Source: Acidovorax sp. 69 (GTDB lineage Bacteria; Pseudomonadota; Gammaproteobacteria; Burkholderiales; Burkholderiaceae_C). Taken from it: a stretch of DNA of 64,000 nucleotides. The notes under the pieces were generated by a model, which was not told where the DNA came from, ran no database searches, and saw only the letters and a list, made by a program, of their open reading frames with translations. A program made the translations under genes and the position numbers. The DNA lies in NCBI RefSeq assembly GCF_002797445.1, contig NZ_PGEP01000001.1, forward strand, positions 2,170,501 to 2,234,500, in the 5' to 3' direction. Shown in pieces: positions 18,792 to 27,153 of this stretch (positions are counted from its first letter, which is position 1; each line of letters opens with the position of its first letter).

Positions 18792-19583
18792 ATGACACGC
18801 ACCATCCAACAACTGTTTGACCTCACCGGCAAGACCGCACTGGTCACCGGCGGCTCGCGCGGCCTGGGCCTGCAACTGGCGCATGCGCTGGGCGAGGCGG
18901 GCGCCAAGATCGTGCTGAGTTCGCGCAAGGCGTCCGACCTGGAAGAGGCCACGGCCGACCTGCAGGCCGCAGGCATCGATGCCCGCTGGATCGCCGCCGA
19001 TTGCTCCAACGAAGCCGACATCCGCCGCCTGGCCGACGAGACGCTGGAGCGCCTGGGTCACGTGGACATCCTGGTGAACAACGCGGGCGCCGCCTGGGGT
19101 TCTCCCGCCGAGGACCATCCCGTGGAGGCCTGGGACAAGGTGATGAACCTCAACGTGCGCGGCTACTTCATCCTGAGCCAGCACATCGCCAAGCACAGCA
19201 TGATCGGCCGCCGCAGCGGCAGCATCATCAATGTGGCGTCCATCGCGGGCCTGGGCGGCAACCCCAAGGGCATGAACACCATCGCTTACAACACCTCCAA
19301 GGGTGCGGTGATCAACTTCACGCGGGCGCTGGCTGCTGAATGGGGCGCGTACAACATCCGCGTCAACGCCATTTGTCCCGGCTTCTTCCCCAGCAAGATG
19401 ACGGTGGGCACGCTCAAGGCCATGGGTGAAGAAGCACTGGCCGCGCATGCGCCCCTGGGCCGTCTGGGTGACGATGAAGATCTGAAGGGCCTGTGTGCCC
19501 TATATGCGTCCGACGCGGGCAAGCACATCACCGGCCAGTGGCTTGCGGTGGATGGCGGCGTGAGCATTGTCACGGGCGGCTAG
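18792..19583 (+). CDS. SDR-family oxidoreductase (3-oxoacyl-ACP reductase / gluconate 5-dehydrogenase-like)
   Basis: 263 residues from an ATG with GAAGGAGACACC upstream; the frame opens 25 codons earlier but lacks such a site. Classical SDR motifs: TGGSRGLGL for NAD(P) (about 19-27), NNAG, the catalytic Ser in INVASIAG, and YNTSK with Tyr and Lys. The C-terminal LAVDGGVSIVTGG is the usual SDR end. The likely reaction is reversible reduction of a 3-keto or secondary hydroxyl group. It lies in the beta-oxidation cluster and may act on a hydroxyacyl-CoA side product; the substrate is not proven. Confidence 0.9.
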   Translation: MTRTIQQLFDLTGKTALVTGGSRGLGLQLAHALGEAGAKIVLSSRKASDLEEATADLQAAGIDARWIAADCSNEADIRRLADETLERLGHVDILVNNAGAAWGSPAEDHPVEAWDKVMNLNVRGYFILSQHIAKHSMIGRRSGSIINVASIAGLGGNPKGMNTIAYNTSKGAVINFTRALAAEWGAYNIRVNAICPGFFPSKMTVGTLKAMGEEALAAHAPLGRLGDDEDLKGLCALYASDAGKHITGQWLAVDGGVSIVTGG

Positions 19584-19653
19584 TCAACAGCGGCGGCGGG
19601 GGCGGGCAGCGTTCGCTATGCTCGCCTTTTTGTTCTAACTACCGGAGTTGCCC

Positions 19654-20085
19654 TTGCTGAAATTTGGCGTTGAAATCCCCTTTGTCAGCCACCTCGGTTT
19701 CACGCTGCACCGCATGGAAGGCGGCGAGTCTGAGTTGCGCTATGAGGCAAAGCCCGAGCACTTGAATTCCTTTGAAGTGACCCACGGCGGCGCGTCGATG
19801 ACGCTGCTGGATGTGACCATGGCCACGGCGGCGCGCAGCGTGACACCCGATATGGGGGTGGTCACCATCGAGATGAAAACCAGCTTCATGCAGCCCGCAC
19901 GCGGGCCGCTGGTGGCCAAGGGGCGGCTCATCCATCGCACCGCCACCATGGCTTTTACCGAAGGCACGGTATACGACGCGCAAGGCAAGGTTTGCAGCCA
20001 CGCCACGGGCACGTTCAAGTACGTGCGGCGCCTGCCCGTTGACGGGCGCAATGTGAATGACCTCAAGGTCATTTCCACCGATTGA
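19654..20085 (+). CDS. Second PaaI-type hotdog thioesterase
   Basis: 143 residues. No ATG is near. A TTG at 19654 is chosen because GGAG lies 6 bases before it; an in-frame TTG at 19648 would abut the GGAG directly. Hotdog core: FEVTHGGASMTLLDVTMATAAR, then VVTIEMKTSFMQPARGPLVAKGRLIHR. It is similar in type to the protein at 15995 but clearly diverged, so the cluster holds two single-domain thioesterases. Repeat copy B follows. Confidence 0.86.
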   Translation: MLKFGVEIPFVSHLGFTLHRMEGGESELRYEAKPEHLNSFEVTHGGASMTLLDVTMATAARSVTPDMGVVTIEMKTSFMQPARGPLVAKGRLIHRTATMAFTEGTVYDAQGKVCSHATGTFKYVRRLPVDGRNVNDLKVISTD

Positions 20086-20106
20086 GCGCCATTTTTAGAC
20101 CATATT

Positions 20107-20145
20107 GGCCTCTAGCGCTTTATCCATAAGCGCTGGTAGCTATTT
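20107..20145 (-). repeat. Palindromic repeat (family 1), copy B, intergenic
   Basis: CTAGCGCTT (20112-20120) faces AAGCGCTGG (20128-20136). On the minus strand it reads ATAGCTACCAGCGCTT, then AAAGCGCTAGAGGCC, matching copy A in order but in the opposite orientation. It fills most of the 95 bp gap before the oxidoreductase at 20181. Confidence 0.85.
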
Positions 20146-20180
20146 AATTAATAGTGACAGACCTTCTGAAGGAGCCTCGC

Positions 20181-21197
20181 ATGCCACGCAACCAACAAAT
20201 CGTTCTCGACAACCGCCCCCAGGGCGAAGCCGTGGCCAGCAACTTCAAGCTGGTGGCGGTGGACACGCCTGCGCTCAAGGATGGCGAGGTGCTGGTGCGC
20301 CACCACTTCCTGAGCCTGGACCCCTACATGCGCGGCCGCATGAACGAGAGCAAGAGCTACGCCGCGTCGCAAGGCCTGGGCGAAGTCATGATTGGCGGCA
20401 CCGTGGGCGAGGTGGCCGACAGCAAACACCCCAAGTACGCCGTGGGCGACAAGGTGGTGGGTATGGGCGGCTGGCAGGAATTCAGCGTGATTGACGGCAA
20501 CGCCGTGGGCGCACTGCGCAAGGTGGACACCACCCACGTGCCCCTGTCGCACTACCTGGGCGCCGTGGGCATGCCCGGCGTGACCGCCTGGTACGGCCTG
20601 GTGAAGATCATTGCGCCCAAGGAGGGCGAGACCGTGGTGGTGAGCGCTGCCACCGGCGCCGTGGGCAGCGCGTTTGCTGCCCTGGCCAAGGCCCGCGGCT
20701 GCCGCGTGGTGGGTATCGCCGGCGGCCCGGACAAATGCAAATACGCGGTCGAGGAATTGGGCTTTGACGCGTGCATTGACCACCGCGAGCATGGCGATCT
20801 GCGGTCCATGTCCAAGGCGCTGAAGGAAGCCTGCCCGAACGGCATTGATGGCTATTTCGAAAACGTGGGCGGCTACATCCTGGACGCCGTGCTGCTGCGC
20901 TCCAACGCCTTTGCGCGCATTGCGGTGTGCGGAATGATCGCGGGCTACGACGGACAGCCCCTGCCGCTGCAGAACCCGGCGCTCATCCTCATCAACCGCA
21001 TGAAGATCGAAGGCTTCATCGTCAGCGAACACATGGAAGTGTGGCCCGAGGCGCTCAAGGAACTGGGCATGCTGGTAGGCACGGGTAAATTGCGCCCGCG
21101 CGAGACGGTGGCCGAAGGCATCGCCGCGGCACCCGAGGCTTTCCTGGGCCTGCTCAAAGGCAAGAATTTCGGCAAGCAACTTGTCAAACTGATCTGA
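20181..21197 (+). CDS. NADP-dependent MDR oxidoreductase (CurA/leukotriene reductase-like)
   Basis: 338 residues from an ATG with CTGAAGGAGCC upstream. It is a zinc-free medium-chain dehydrogenase/reductase of the prostaglandin/leukotriene B4 reductase and CurA type: LSLDPYMRGRM near the N-terminus, GMPGVTAWYGL, then the NADP fold VVVSAATGAVGSAFAALAKARG and YFENVGG. Such enzymes reduce the double bond of alpha,beta-unsaturated carbonyl compounds. It is coupled to elaA (stop and start overlap, TGATG). Confidence 0.9.
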   Translation: MPRNQQIVLDNRPQGEAVASNFKLVAVDTPALKDGEVLVRHHFLSLDPYMRGRMNESKSYAASQGLGEVMIGGTVGEVADSKHPKYAVGDKVVGMGGWQEFSVIDGNAVGALRKVDTTHVPLSHYLGAVGMPGVTAWYGLVKIIAPKEGETVVVSAATGAVGSAFAALAKARGCRVVGIAGGPDKCKYAVEELGFDACIDHREHGDLRSMSKALKEACPNGIDGYFENVGGYILDAVLLRSNAFARIAVCGMIAGYDGQPLPLQNPALILINRMKIEGFIVSEHMEVWPEALKELGMLVGTGKLRPRETVAEGIAAAPEAFLGLLKGKNFGKQLVKLI

Positions 21198-21649
21198 TGG
21201 CCATGCGCTGGGTGTGGGACCGCTTTGACGACCTGGGCGTGCACGCGCTGCACGACACGCTCGCGCTGCGCTGCAAGGTCTTCATCCTGGAGCAGGGCCC
21301 CTACCAGGACCCGGATGGTGCCGACAAACAATCGTGGCACCTGCTGGGTTATGACGATGCGGGCGCTTTGATGGCCAGCCTGCGCGTGGTGGACCCAGGC
21401 GTGAACTACCCCGAGCCCTCCATCGGCCGTGTGGTCACCGCCAAGGAAGCGCGTGGCAACGGCTCCGGCCGCGCGCTCATGGTCGAGGGCATGGCGCGTT
21501 GCCAGCAGGCGTGGCCCGGCCGCAGCGTGCGCATCAGCGCCCAGGCGCACCTGCAGCGTTTTTACGGCAGCCTGGGTTTTGTGCCGGTGTCGGACGAATA
21601 CCTGGAAGATGACATCCCGCACATCGAAATGTTGTGGAGCGCCCCATGA
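21197..21649 (+). CDS. elaA: ElaA-like GNAT acetyltransferase
   Basis: 150 residues. ElaA signature: LHDTLALRCKVFILEQGPYQDPDGAD near the N-terminus, then the GNAT fold with IGRVVTAKEARGNGSGRALM for acetyl-CoA and a final FYGSLGFVPVSDEYLEDDIPHIEM. The substrate is unknown. The start overlaps the preceding stop and its own stop overlaps the next start (ATGA), so three genes are coupled in line. A start two codons later (21203) is possible. Confidence 0.88.
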   Translation: MAMRWVWDRFDDLGVHALHDTLALRCKVFILEQGPYQDPDGADKQSWHLLGYDDAGALMASLRVVDPGVNYPEPSIGRVVTAKEARGNGSGRALMVEGMARCQQAWPGRSVRISAQAHLQRFYGSLGFVPVSDEYLEDDIPHIEMLWSAP

Positions 21650-23331
21650 CCGCTGCAACCGCCCGCCTTGCACACACCCATGACGTGTTCAACCAGAGCA
21701 CACCCTGGGCCGATGTGAACCTGTTCACCACCAACCTGCCTTTGCAGGACGCGCTGCGCCTGCATGCGCCGGACCTGCCTTTGGCGGGCCTGACGGCACT
21801 GGGGGCCGAGATGGGGTCGGCCGAGATGCAGACCCATGCGCGCCTGGCCAACACGCACAAGCCCCAGCTGCGCACGCACGACCGCTTTGGCCACCGCACC
21901 GATGTGGTGGAGTTCCACCCCAGCTACCACGCGCTGATAGGTGCCGCGCTGCGCCATGGGCTGCATGCCACGCCCTGGTCGCGCACGGACACCGCCCATG
22001 CGCACACCGAGCGCGCTGCGGGCTTCATGATGTTCACCGAGGCCGAGCCCTCGGTGCTGTGCCCGGTGTCGATGAGCTACGCCGTCACCCCGGCTCTGCG
22101 TAGTGCAGGCGGCAACCCTGCCGTGTGGGCCGACTGGAGTGCGGGCCTGGCCAGCACGCAATACGACCCACGCCTGGCGCTGTTCTCGCAGAAATCCGCG
22201 CTCACCATGGGCATGGGCATGACGGAGAAGCAGGGCGGATCGGACGTGCGGGCCAACACCACGCAAGCGGTGGCTGATGGCGAAGACGCCTGGGGCCCGC
22301 GCTACCGCATCACCGGCCACAAATGGTTTTTCTCGGCGCCCATGTGCGATGCGTTCCTGATCCTGGCGCAGGCGCCGGGTGGGCTCACCTGTTTCTTCCT
22401 GCCGCGTGTTGTGCCGGGCGGGGCCGATGGATCGGTCAACAACATCCGCATCCAGCGCCTCAAGGACAAGCTGGGCAACCACGCCAACGCCAGTTCCGAA
22501 GTCGAGTTCATCGACGCCATCGCGTGGCGCGTGGGGGAGGAGGGGCGCGGCGTGGCCCAGATCCTGGAGATGGGCACTATGACGCGGCTCGATTGCGCCT
22601 TGGGCACCAGCGGCCTCATGCGCCAGGCGCTCAGCATTGCGCTGCACCACACGCGCCAGCGTGCCGCCTTTGGCAAAAAGCTCATCGACCAGCCGCTCAT
22701 GCGCAACGTACTGGCCGACCTTGCTCTTGAAAGTGAAGCGGCTACCGCTTTATCGATAAGGCTCGCCAACGCTTTTGACCATAAAGACCAAAGCGAACAC
22801 GAGGCCGTGATGGCCCGTTTGTTGACGCCCGTGGCCAAGTTCTGGGTGTGCAAGCGCGGCAGCGTGTTTGCGCAAGAGGCCATGGAGTGCCTGGGCGGCA
22901 ATGGCTACGTGGAGGAGGGCGGCGAAGGCGTGATGGCCCGCATCTATCGCGAGATGCCGCTCAACTCCATCTGGGAAGGCGCGGGCAACATCATGGCGCT
23001 GGATTTGCTGCGCGCCGTGCGCCGTGCCGACACGGCCGCTGCCCTGGCCGATGAACTGGCCCCGGTACGCGGCGCCCACCCCGCGCTGGACCGCATGGCC
23101 AGTGCGCTGCCGCTGCGTGTGGACGCCATGACCACTGAGGCCGAAGCCCGCCGCCTGGCGCAGGACGTGGCCCTGGCCGTGCAGGCTGCGCTGCTGGTCC
23201 GCAGCGCACCTGCCAGCGTCTTCGGCGCCTTCTGCGATTCACGCCTGGGCGGTGACTGGGGCTACAGCTTCGGCACGCTGGGCACTGGCGCTGATCTGGA
23301 TGCGCTGCTGGCCCGCGCTCTGCCAACCTGA
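21646..23331 (+). CDS. AidB-like acyl-CoA dehydrogenase
   Basis: 561 residues from the ATG of the ATGA overlap with elaA. Order and motifs follow AidB: N-terminal NQSTPWADVNLFTTNLPL, FLP-type TMGMGMTEKQGGSDVRANTT (FAD/substrate loop), YRITGHKWFFSAPMCDAFL, KDKLGNHANASSEVEF, and the C-terminal WEGAGNIMALDLLRA. AidB binds DNA and has weak isovaleryl-CoA dehydrogenase activity; whether this one acts in DNA protection or acyl-CoA oxidation is open. Around residues 365-378 the codons change to rare TTA, ATA and AGG, at a degenerate palindromic-repeat footprint. Confidence 0.91.
   Translation: MTAATARLAHTHDVFNQSTPWADVNLFTTNLPLQDALRLHAPDLPLAGLTALGAEMGSAEMQTHARLANTHKPQLRTHDRFGHRTDVVEFHPSYHALIGAALRHGLHATPWSRTDTAHAHTERAAGFMMFTEAEPSVLCPVSMSYAVTPALRSAGGNPAVWADWSAGLASTQYDPRLALFSQKSALTMGMGMTEKQGGSDVRANTTQAVADGEDAWGPRYRITGHKWFFSAPMCDAFLILAQAPGGLTCFFLPRVVPGGADGSVNNIRIQRLKDKLGNHANASSEVEFIDAIAWRVGEEGRGVAQILEMGTMTRLDCALGTSGLMRQALSIALHHTRQRAAFGKKLIDQPLMRNVLADLALESEAATALSIRLANAFDHKDQSEHEAVMARLLTPVAKFWVCKRGSVFAQEAMECLGGNGYVEEGGEGVMARIYREMPLNSIWEGAGNIMALDLLRAVRRADTAAALADELAPVRGAHPALDRMASALPLRVDAMTTEAEARRLAQDVALAVQAALLVRSAPASVFGAFCDSRLGGDWGYSFGTLGTGADLDALLARALPT
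22735..22775 (-). repeat. Palindromic repeat (family 1), degenerate copy C inside the AidB-like gene
   Basis: On the minus strand the stretch reads CCTTATCGATAAAGCGGTAG, then CCGCTTCACTTTC. This follows copy B (CTTATGGATAAAGCGCTAG, then AGGCC). It is in frame. The local codons TTA, ATA and AGG are out of character for the gene. Sequence similarity is partial, so this copy is less sure than A and B. Confidence 0.5.
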
Positions 23332-23361
23332 CCATCCTCACATTTTTTGTGGAGAACCCCC

Positions 23362-24297
23362 ATGTCCCACCTCATCCTGCACCACTACCCCTCGTCGCCG
23401 TTCTCCGAAAAGATCCGGGCAGTGCTGGGCTTCAAGCAACTGGCTTGGAAGTCGGTTGTTATCCCCAGCATCATGCCCAAACCGGACGTGGTGGCCCTGA
23501 CCGGTGGCTACCGCAAGACACCGTTTCTGCAGATTGGCGCTGACATCTATTGCGACTCGGCCCTGATCTGCGATGTGTTGGAGCACGAACAGCCCGAGCC
23601 CGTGCTGTACCCGCCCCACCTCAAAGGCGTGGCGCGCGTGTTTGCGCAGTGGGCCGACACCACGCTGTTCTGGGCCGCCATGGCGTACAACTTGCAGCCC
23701 AAGGGCGCATCGGCCATGTTTGCCAACCTGCCGCCTGCCGCAGCCCAGGCCTTTGGCGAGGACCGCCGGGAGATGAGCGCAGGCATGCAGCGCCTGCGCC
23801 CGGCCGATGCCACGGCGGCCTACCGCTCGTACCTGCGCCGCATTGCGCACATGGCCGAAGAGCACGACTTTCTGTTTGGCGCCGAGCCCAGCCTGGCCGA
23901 CTTTGCGGCGTACCACCCGCTGTGGTTCACGCGCCAGTGTGTTCCGGTCATGGCCGATATTTTTGCTGCTACCCCGGCCGTGCTGGAGTGGATGGACCGT
24001 GTGGCGGGCCTGGGTCACGGCCGCATGGAGAAGTTCAAAGCCGAAGACGCCATCACCGTGGCTGCCGGGCTGGACCCGCTGCCACTGGCCGACGACCTGT
24101 TCCAGGACGAGCATGGCATTCCCCTGGGAACCTCGGTGGCGATTTCCGCCGAGAGTTTTGGCACCGAACCCACGGAGGGCGAATTGATTGCGGCGACCCG
24201 TACCCGCTACACCCTGCGCCGCACCGACCCGCGTGCAGGTACGGTGCATGTGCATTTCCCCCGGATTGGCTACACATTGCGAAAGCTGGAGACTTAA
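23362..24297 (+). CDS. Glutathione S-transferase-like protein
   Basis: 311 residues from an ATG with GGAGAACCCC upstream. The N-terminal thioredoxin-like domain (LHHYPSSPFSEKIRAVLGF, GGYRKTPFLQIGADIYCDSALI with the cis-Pro and Glu/Asp-Ser glutathione motif) is followed by an all-helical domain to about 215. The last about 90 residues add a small beta-rich domain not found in standard GSTs; similar long forms occur in Burkholderiales. Activity is not shown. The next gene starts on the base after its stop. Confidence 0.87.
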   Translation: MSHLILHHYPSSPFSEKIRAVLGFKQLAWKSVVIPSIMPKPDVVALTGGYRKTPFLQIGADIYCDSALICDVLEHEQPEPVLYPPHLKGVARVFAQWADTTLFWAAMAYNLQPKGASAMFANLPPAAAQAFGEDRREMSAGMQRLRPADATAAYRSYLRRIAHMAEEHDFLFGAEPSLADFAAYHPLWFTRQCVPVMADIFAATPAVLEWMDRVAGLGHGRMEKFKAEDAITVAAGLDPLPLADDLFQDEHGIPLGTSVAISAESFGTEPTEGELIAATRTRYTLRRTDPRAGTVHVHFPRIGYTLRKLET

Positions 24298-25203
24298 ATG
24301 ATCGACAACTTCAACGGCAAAACGGCCGTTCTCACCGGTGCGGGCTCGGGCTTTGGCCTCGAATGCGCCCGGATTGGAGCCCGCCTGGGCATGAACCTGG
24401 TGCTGGTGGACGTGCAACAGGACGCGCTCGATGCTGCAGCGGCCGAGATGCAGTCCGCAGGCTGCCAGGTGCTGGCCCGCAAGGTCGATGTATCGAATGC
24501 CGCGCAGATGGAACAGCTGGCCGTGGATGTGGAGCAGCGCTTTGGCGCCCCGCACCTCGTGTTCAACAACGCGGGCGTGGGCGCGGGCGGCCTGGTGTGG
24601 GAGAACTCGGTCAAGGACTGGGAATGGGTGCTGGGCGTGAACCTGTGGGGTGTGGTGCATGGCGTGCGCCTGTTCACCCCCATGATGCTGGCAGCAGCCA
24701 AGGCAGACCCTGCCTGGCGCGGCCACATCGTCAACACGGCCAGCATGGCGGGCCTGCTTGATGCGCCCAACATGGGCATTTACAACGTGAGCAAGCATGC
24801 GGTGGTGAGCCTGTCGGAGACGCTGTACCAGGATCTATCGCTCGTCACTGACCAGGTCAGTGCCAGCGTGTTGTGCCCCTTCTTTGTGCCCACCGGCATC
24901 AGCCAGAGCCACCGCAACCGTCCGGGGGAGCTGCCTGCCGACAAGCCCACCAAGAGCCAGCTCATCGGGCAGGCCATGAGCGACAAGGCGGTGGGCAGCG
25001 GCAAGGTCACGGCGGCCGAGGTGGCGCAAAAAGTGTTCGATGCAGCCGCGCAGGGCCAGTTCTATGTCTACAGCCACCCCAAGGCGCTGGCCTCGGTGCA
25101 GACGCGCATGGAAGACGTGATGCTGGGCCGCAACCCCACCGACCCTTTTGCTGCCAAGCCCGAGGTGGGCGCGCAGCTGCGCGCAGCGCTGCGGGCCGAC
25201 TGA
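24298..25203 (+). CDS. SDR-family oxidoreductase
   Basis: 301 residues; the ATG is directly after the GST-like stop. SDR motifs: TGAGSGFGLECARIGARLG (cofactor), NNAGVGAGG, the catalytic Ser in VNTASMAGLL, and YNVSKHAVVSLSE. The C-terminal part is longer than in classical SDRs. Asp at the end of beta-2 (LVDV) hints at NAD preference. The substrate is unknown. It closes the long acyl-CoA gene block. Confidence 0.89.
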   Translation: MIDNFNGKTAVLTGAGSGFGLECARIGARLGMNLVLVDVQQDALDAAAAEMQSAGCQVLARKVDVSNAAQMEQLAVDVEQRFGAPHLVFNNAGVGAGGLVWENSVKDWEWVLGVNLWGVVHGVRLFTPMMLAAAKADPAWRGHIVNTASMAGLLDAPNMGIYNVSKHAVVSLSETLYQDLSLVTDQVSASVLCPFFVPTGISQSHRNRPGELPADKPTKSQLIGQAMSDKAVGSGKVTAAEVAQKVFDAAAQGQFYVYSHPKALASVQTRMEDVMLGRNPTDPFAAKPEVGAQLRAALRAD

Positions 25204-25246
25204 GCCACGCTGGCGTGTTCCGAACAGTTGGCGGCATCAATGGGCA

Positions 25247-25300
25247 AAAAAATAGCCGAAAGCGCAGGTAAATCAAGCGCTGATAGCTATTAAAAAGATA
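25247..25300 (-). repeat. Palindromic repeat (family 1), copy D, intergenic
   Basis: On the minus strand: AATAGCTATCAGCGCTTGAT, then TGCGCTTTCGGCTATTTTTTT. The ATAGCTAT-AGCGCTT half matches the family well; the second half is worn. It forms the leader just before the ogt start codon. Confidence 0.75.
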
Positions 25301-25304
25301 GCAT

Positions 25305-25898
25305 ATGTCCTTGCAGCCCCCCATAGGAACGGACGCGCAGGAGACCGCATGCGGCCACACCCTGTTCGCCACCGCGCTTGGCACCTGCGGCATTGCGTGG
25401 GGGCCGGGCGGCATCGTGGCGGTGCAACTGCCTGAGGCCAATGCACAGGCCACGCAGGCGCGCCTGCTGCGGGGGCTGGCGCCGGGCACGTATGGGCAGG
25501 CTATGCCATCCGCCCTGGTGTGCCATGCCATCGCAGGCATACAGGCCTTGCTGGCTGGGCAGCCGCTGGACTTGCAGGAGCTGCCGCTCGATATGTCGCG
25601 CATCTCGGCATTTCACCAGCAGGTGTATGCCGTTGCCCGTGACATCCCGCCGGGCCAAACGCGTACCTACGGTGAGGTGGCGGAGCTGTTGGGTGGCAAG
25701 GGCCTTTCGCGGGCGGTTGGGCAGGCGCTGGGGCTGAACCCATTTGCGCCCGTGGTGCCCTGCCACCGGGTGTTGGCAGCGGGCGACAAGCCCGGTGGTT
25801 TCTCGGCCGGCGGTGGCGCGCTGACCAAGATGCGCATGCTGCAAATCGAAGGCGCATGGCTGGGGGGAACCCGGTCGCTGTTTGGTGAGGCGGACTAA
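25305..25898 (+). CDS. ogt: Methylated-DNA-[protein]-cysteine S-methyltransferase
   Basis: 197 residues. It repairs O6-alkylguanine by moving the alkyl group to its own Cys153, in the conserved PVVPCHRVLAAG motif. The DNA-binding helix-turn-helix region (RTYGEVAELLGGKGLSRAVGQALGLNPF) carries the arginine-finger area, and the closing GGFSAGGGALTKMRMLQIEGA matches the family. No good ribosome site precedes the ATG; the leader is repeat copy D. An Ada domain is absent, so this is the stand-alone Ogt type. Confidence 0.92.
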   Translation: MSLQPPIGTDAQETACGHTLFATALGTCGIAWGPGGIVAVQLPEANAQATQARLLRGLAPGTYGQAMPSALVCHAIAGIQALLAGQPLDLQELPLDMSRISAFHQQVYAVARDIPPGQTRTYGEVAELLGGKGLSRAVGQALGLNPFAPVVPCHRVLAAGDKPGGFSAGGGALTKMRMLQIEGAWLGGTRSLFGEAD

Positions 25899-26114
25899 GG
25901 CCCCTCCGCGACAGCGGTGAGGGGCACCGGCCACCCACTGCACACTGCGCCCTGCCGCAGGCTGCACAAGAATGTTACGGAGTGCTACATTCATTGAGGC
26001 GCCTGCTTTTTGTGCAGTGCGCGCCCCTGCCGGGCTGGCGACGCCAGCATCCTCTTCGGCGTTGTTTGTCTGCCGCACCATCATCCCGATCCCAGCCCCA
26101 GGAGGAAGTCCCCC

Positions 26115-27137
26115 ATGTCACCTGAACGCCAACGGCTGGCCCGCATGTTGTTTGACGAGTACATCGCGATGTACTCGGCGCGCGATGCCCGGCTGGTGGA
26201 CCGCTTCAGCGAGAACTTCAGCGGTTTTGCGGGCAGCAGCGACAAGCTGATCAAGAACCGCAGCGATTGGCTGGAGGTGACGCTCTTGGACTTTGCCCAG
26301 GTGCCTGAGCGCATTCGCATCGAGGTGCTGGATCTTTTTCCGCAGGAGCTGGGCGCGGATGTGCTGGCTGTCACCGCGTTCTTCCATATCCATCTGCCCA
26401 GCCCCGATCCGCTGTTTTCCCGCGAAATCGCCCGCCTCGTGGTCATTTTTCGGCAAGAGGGTGATGACTGGAAAATTGCGCACAGCAGTATTTCCATCCC
26501 CTATGGACTTGCCCGGGACGGTGAGGTGTACCCCGTCAGCCGGTTGCAACAGCGCAACCATGAGTTGCAGGAGATGGTGGACGAGCGCACCCAGGCGCTG
26601 GCCCAGGCCAACCACCAGTTGCAGCTGCTCAGCAATACCGATGGCCTGACGGGTATTCCCAACCGCCGCTTCTTTGATGAGGCCCTGGCCCACGAATGGG
26701 CGCGCGCCCAGCGGGCCAACGCCCCGCTGTCCCTGATCATGCTGGACGTGGACGTGTTCAAGCACTTCAACGACCACTACGGCCACTTGGCGGGCGATGC
26801 CTGCCTGAAGTCGTTGGCCCTGACCCTGGCGCAAACGGGCGGGCACCGCGACGGTGACCTGGTGTCCCGGTTTGGCGGCGAAGAGTTTGTCGTGCTGCTG
26901 CCTGGTGCCGATGCCCGCGCTGCCATGGACATGGCCACACACATCCAGCAGGCCATCCATGCGCTGGCCCTGCCTCACGAAGGCGCGCCGTTCGGCATCG
27001 TGACCGTGAGTTTCGGTGTGGCCACCATGGTGCCGCAACGCGACCAGTTGGCCCAAGAACTGGTGCGGCGCGCCGATCGCGCGATGTACCGCGCCAAACA
27101 GGGCGGCCGCAACCGCATCGATCGGGCGCCGGACTGA
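26115..27137 (+). CDS. Diguanylate cyclase with N-terminal SnoaL-like domain
   Basis: 340 residues from an ATG with CAGGAGGAAGT upstream. Residues about 1-140 look like a SnoaL/DUF4440-type nuclear-transport-factor-2 fold (sensor or dimer domain). A short coiled segment (about 145-175) links it to a GGDEF domain whose active site is GGEEF (254-258). An RxxD inhibitory site (R245, D248) lies five residues before it, so product feedback is likely. It makes cyclic di-GMP. There is no membrane segment, so it should be cytosolic. Confidence 0.92.
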   Translation: MSPERQRLARMLFDEYIAMYSARDARLVDRFSENFSGFAGSSDKLIKNRSDWLEVTLLDFAQVPERIRIEVLDLFPQELGADVLAVTAFFHIHLPSPDPLFSREIARLVVIFRQEGDDWKIAHSSISIPYGLARDGEVYPVSRLQQRNHELQEMVDERTQALAQANHQLQLLSNTDGLTGIPNRRFFDEALAHEWARAQRANAPLSLIMLDVDVFKHFNDHYGHLAGDACLKSLALTLAQTGGHRDGDLVSRFGGEEFVVLLPGADARAAMDMATHIQQAIHALALPHEGAPFGIVTVSFGVATMVPQRDQLAQELVRRADRAMYRAKQGGRNRIDRAPD

Positions 27138-27153
27138 AGCGGGCAGTGGGGCC

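Noticed and set aside
25899..25935. GCCCCTC / GAGGGGC hairpin after ogt as a terminator
   Set aside because: No T run follows; it may be another GC-rich repeat remnant but is too short to assign.
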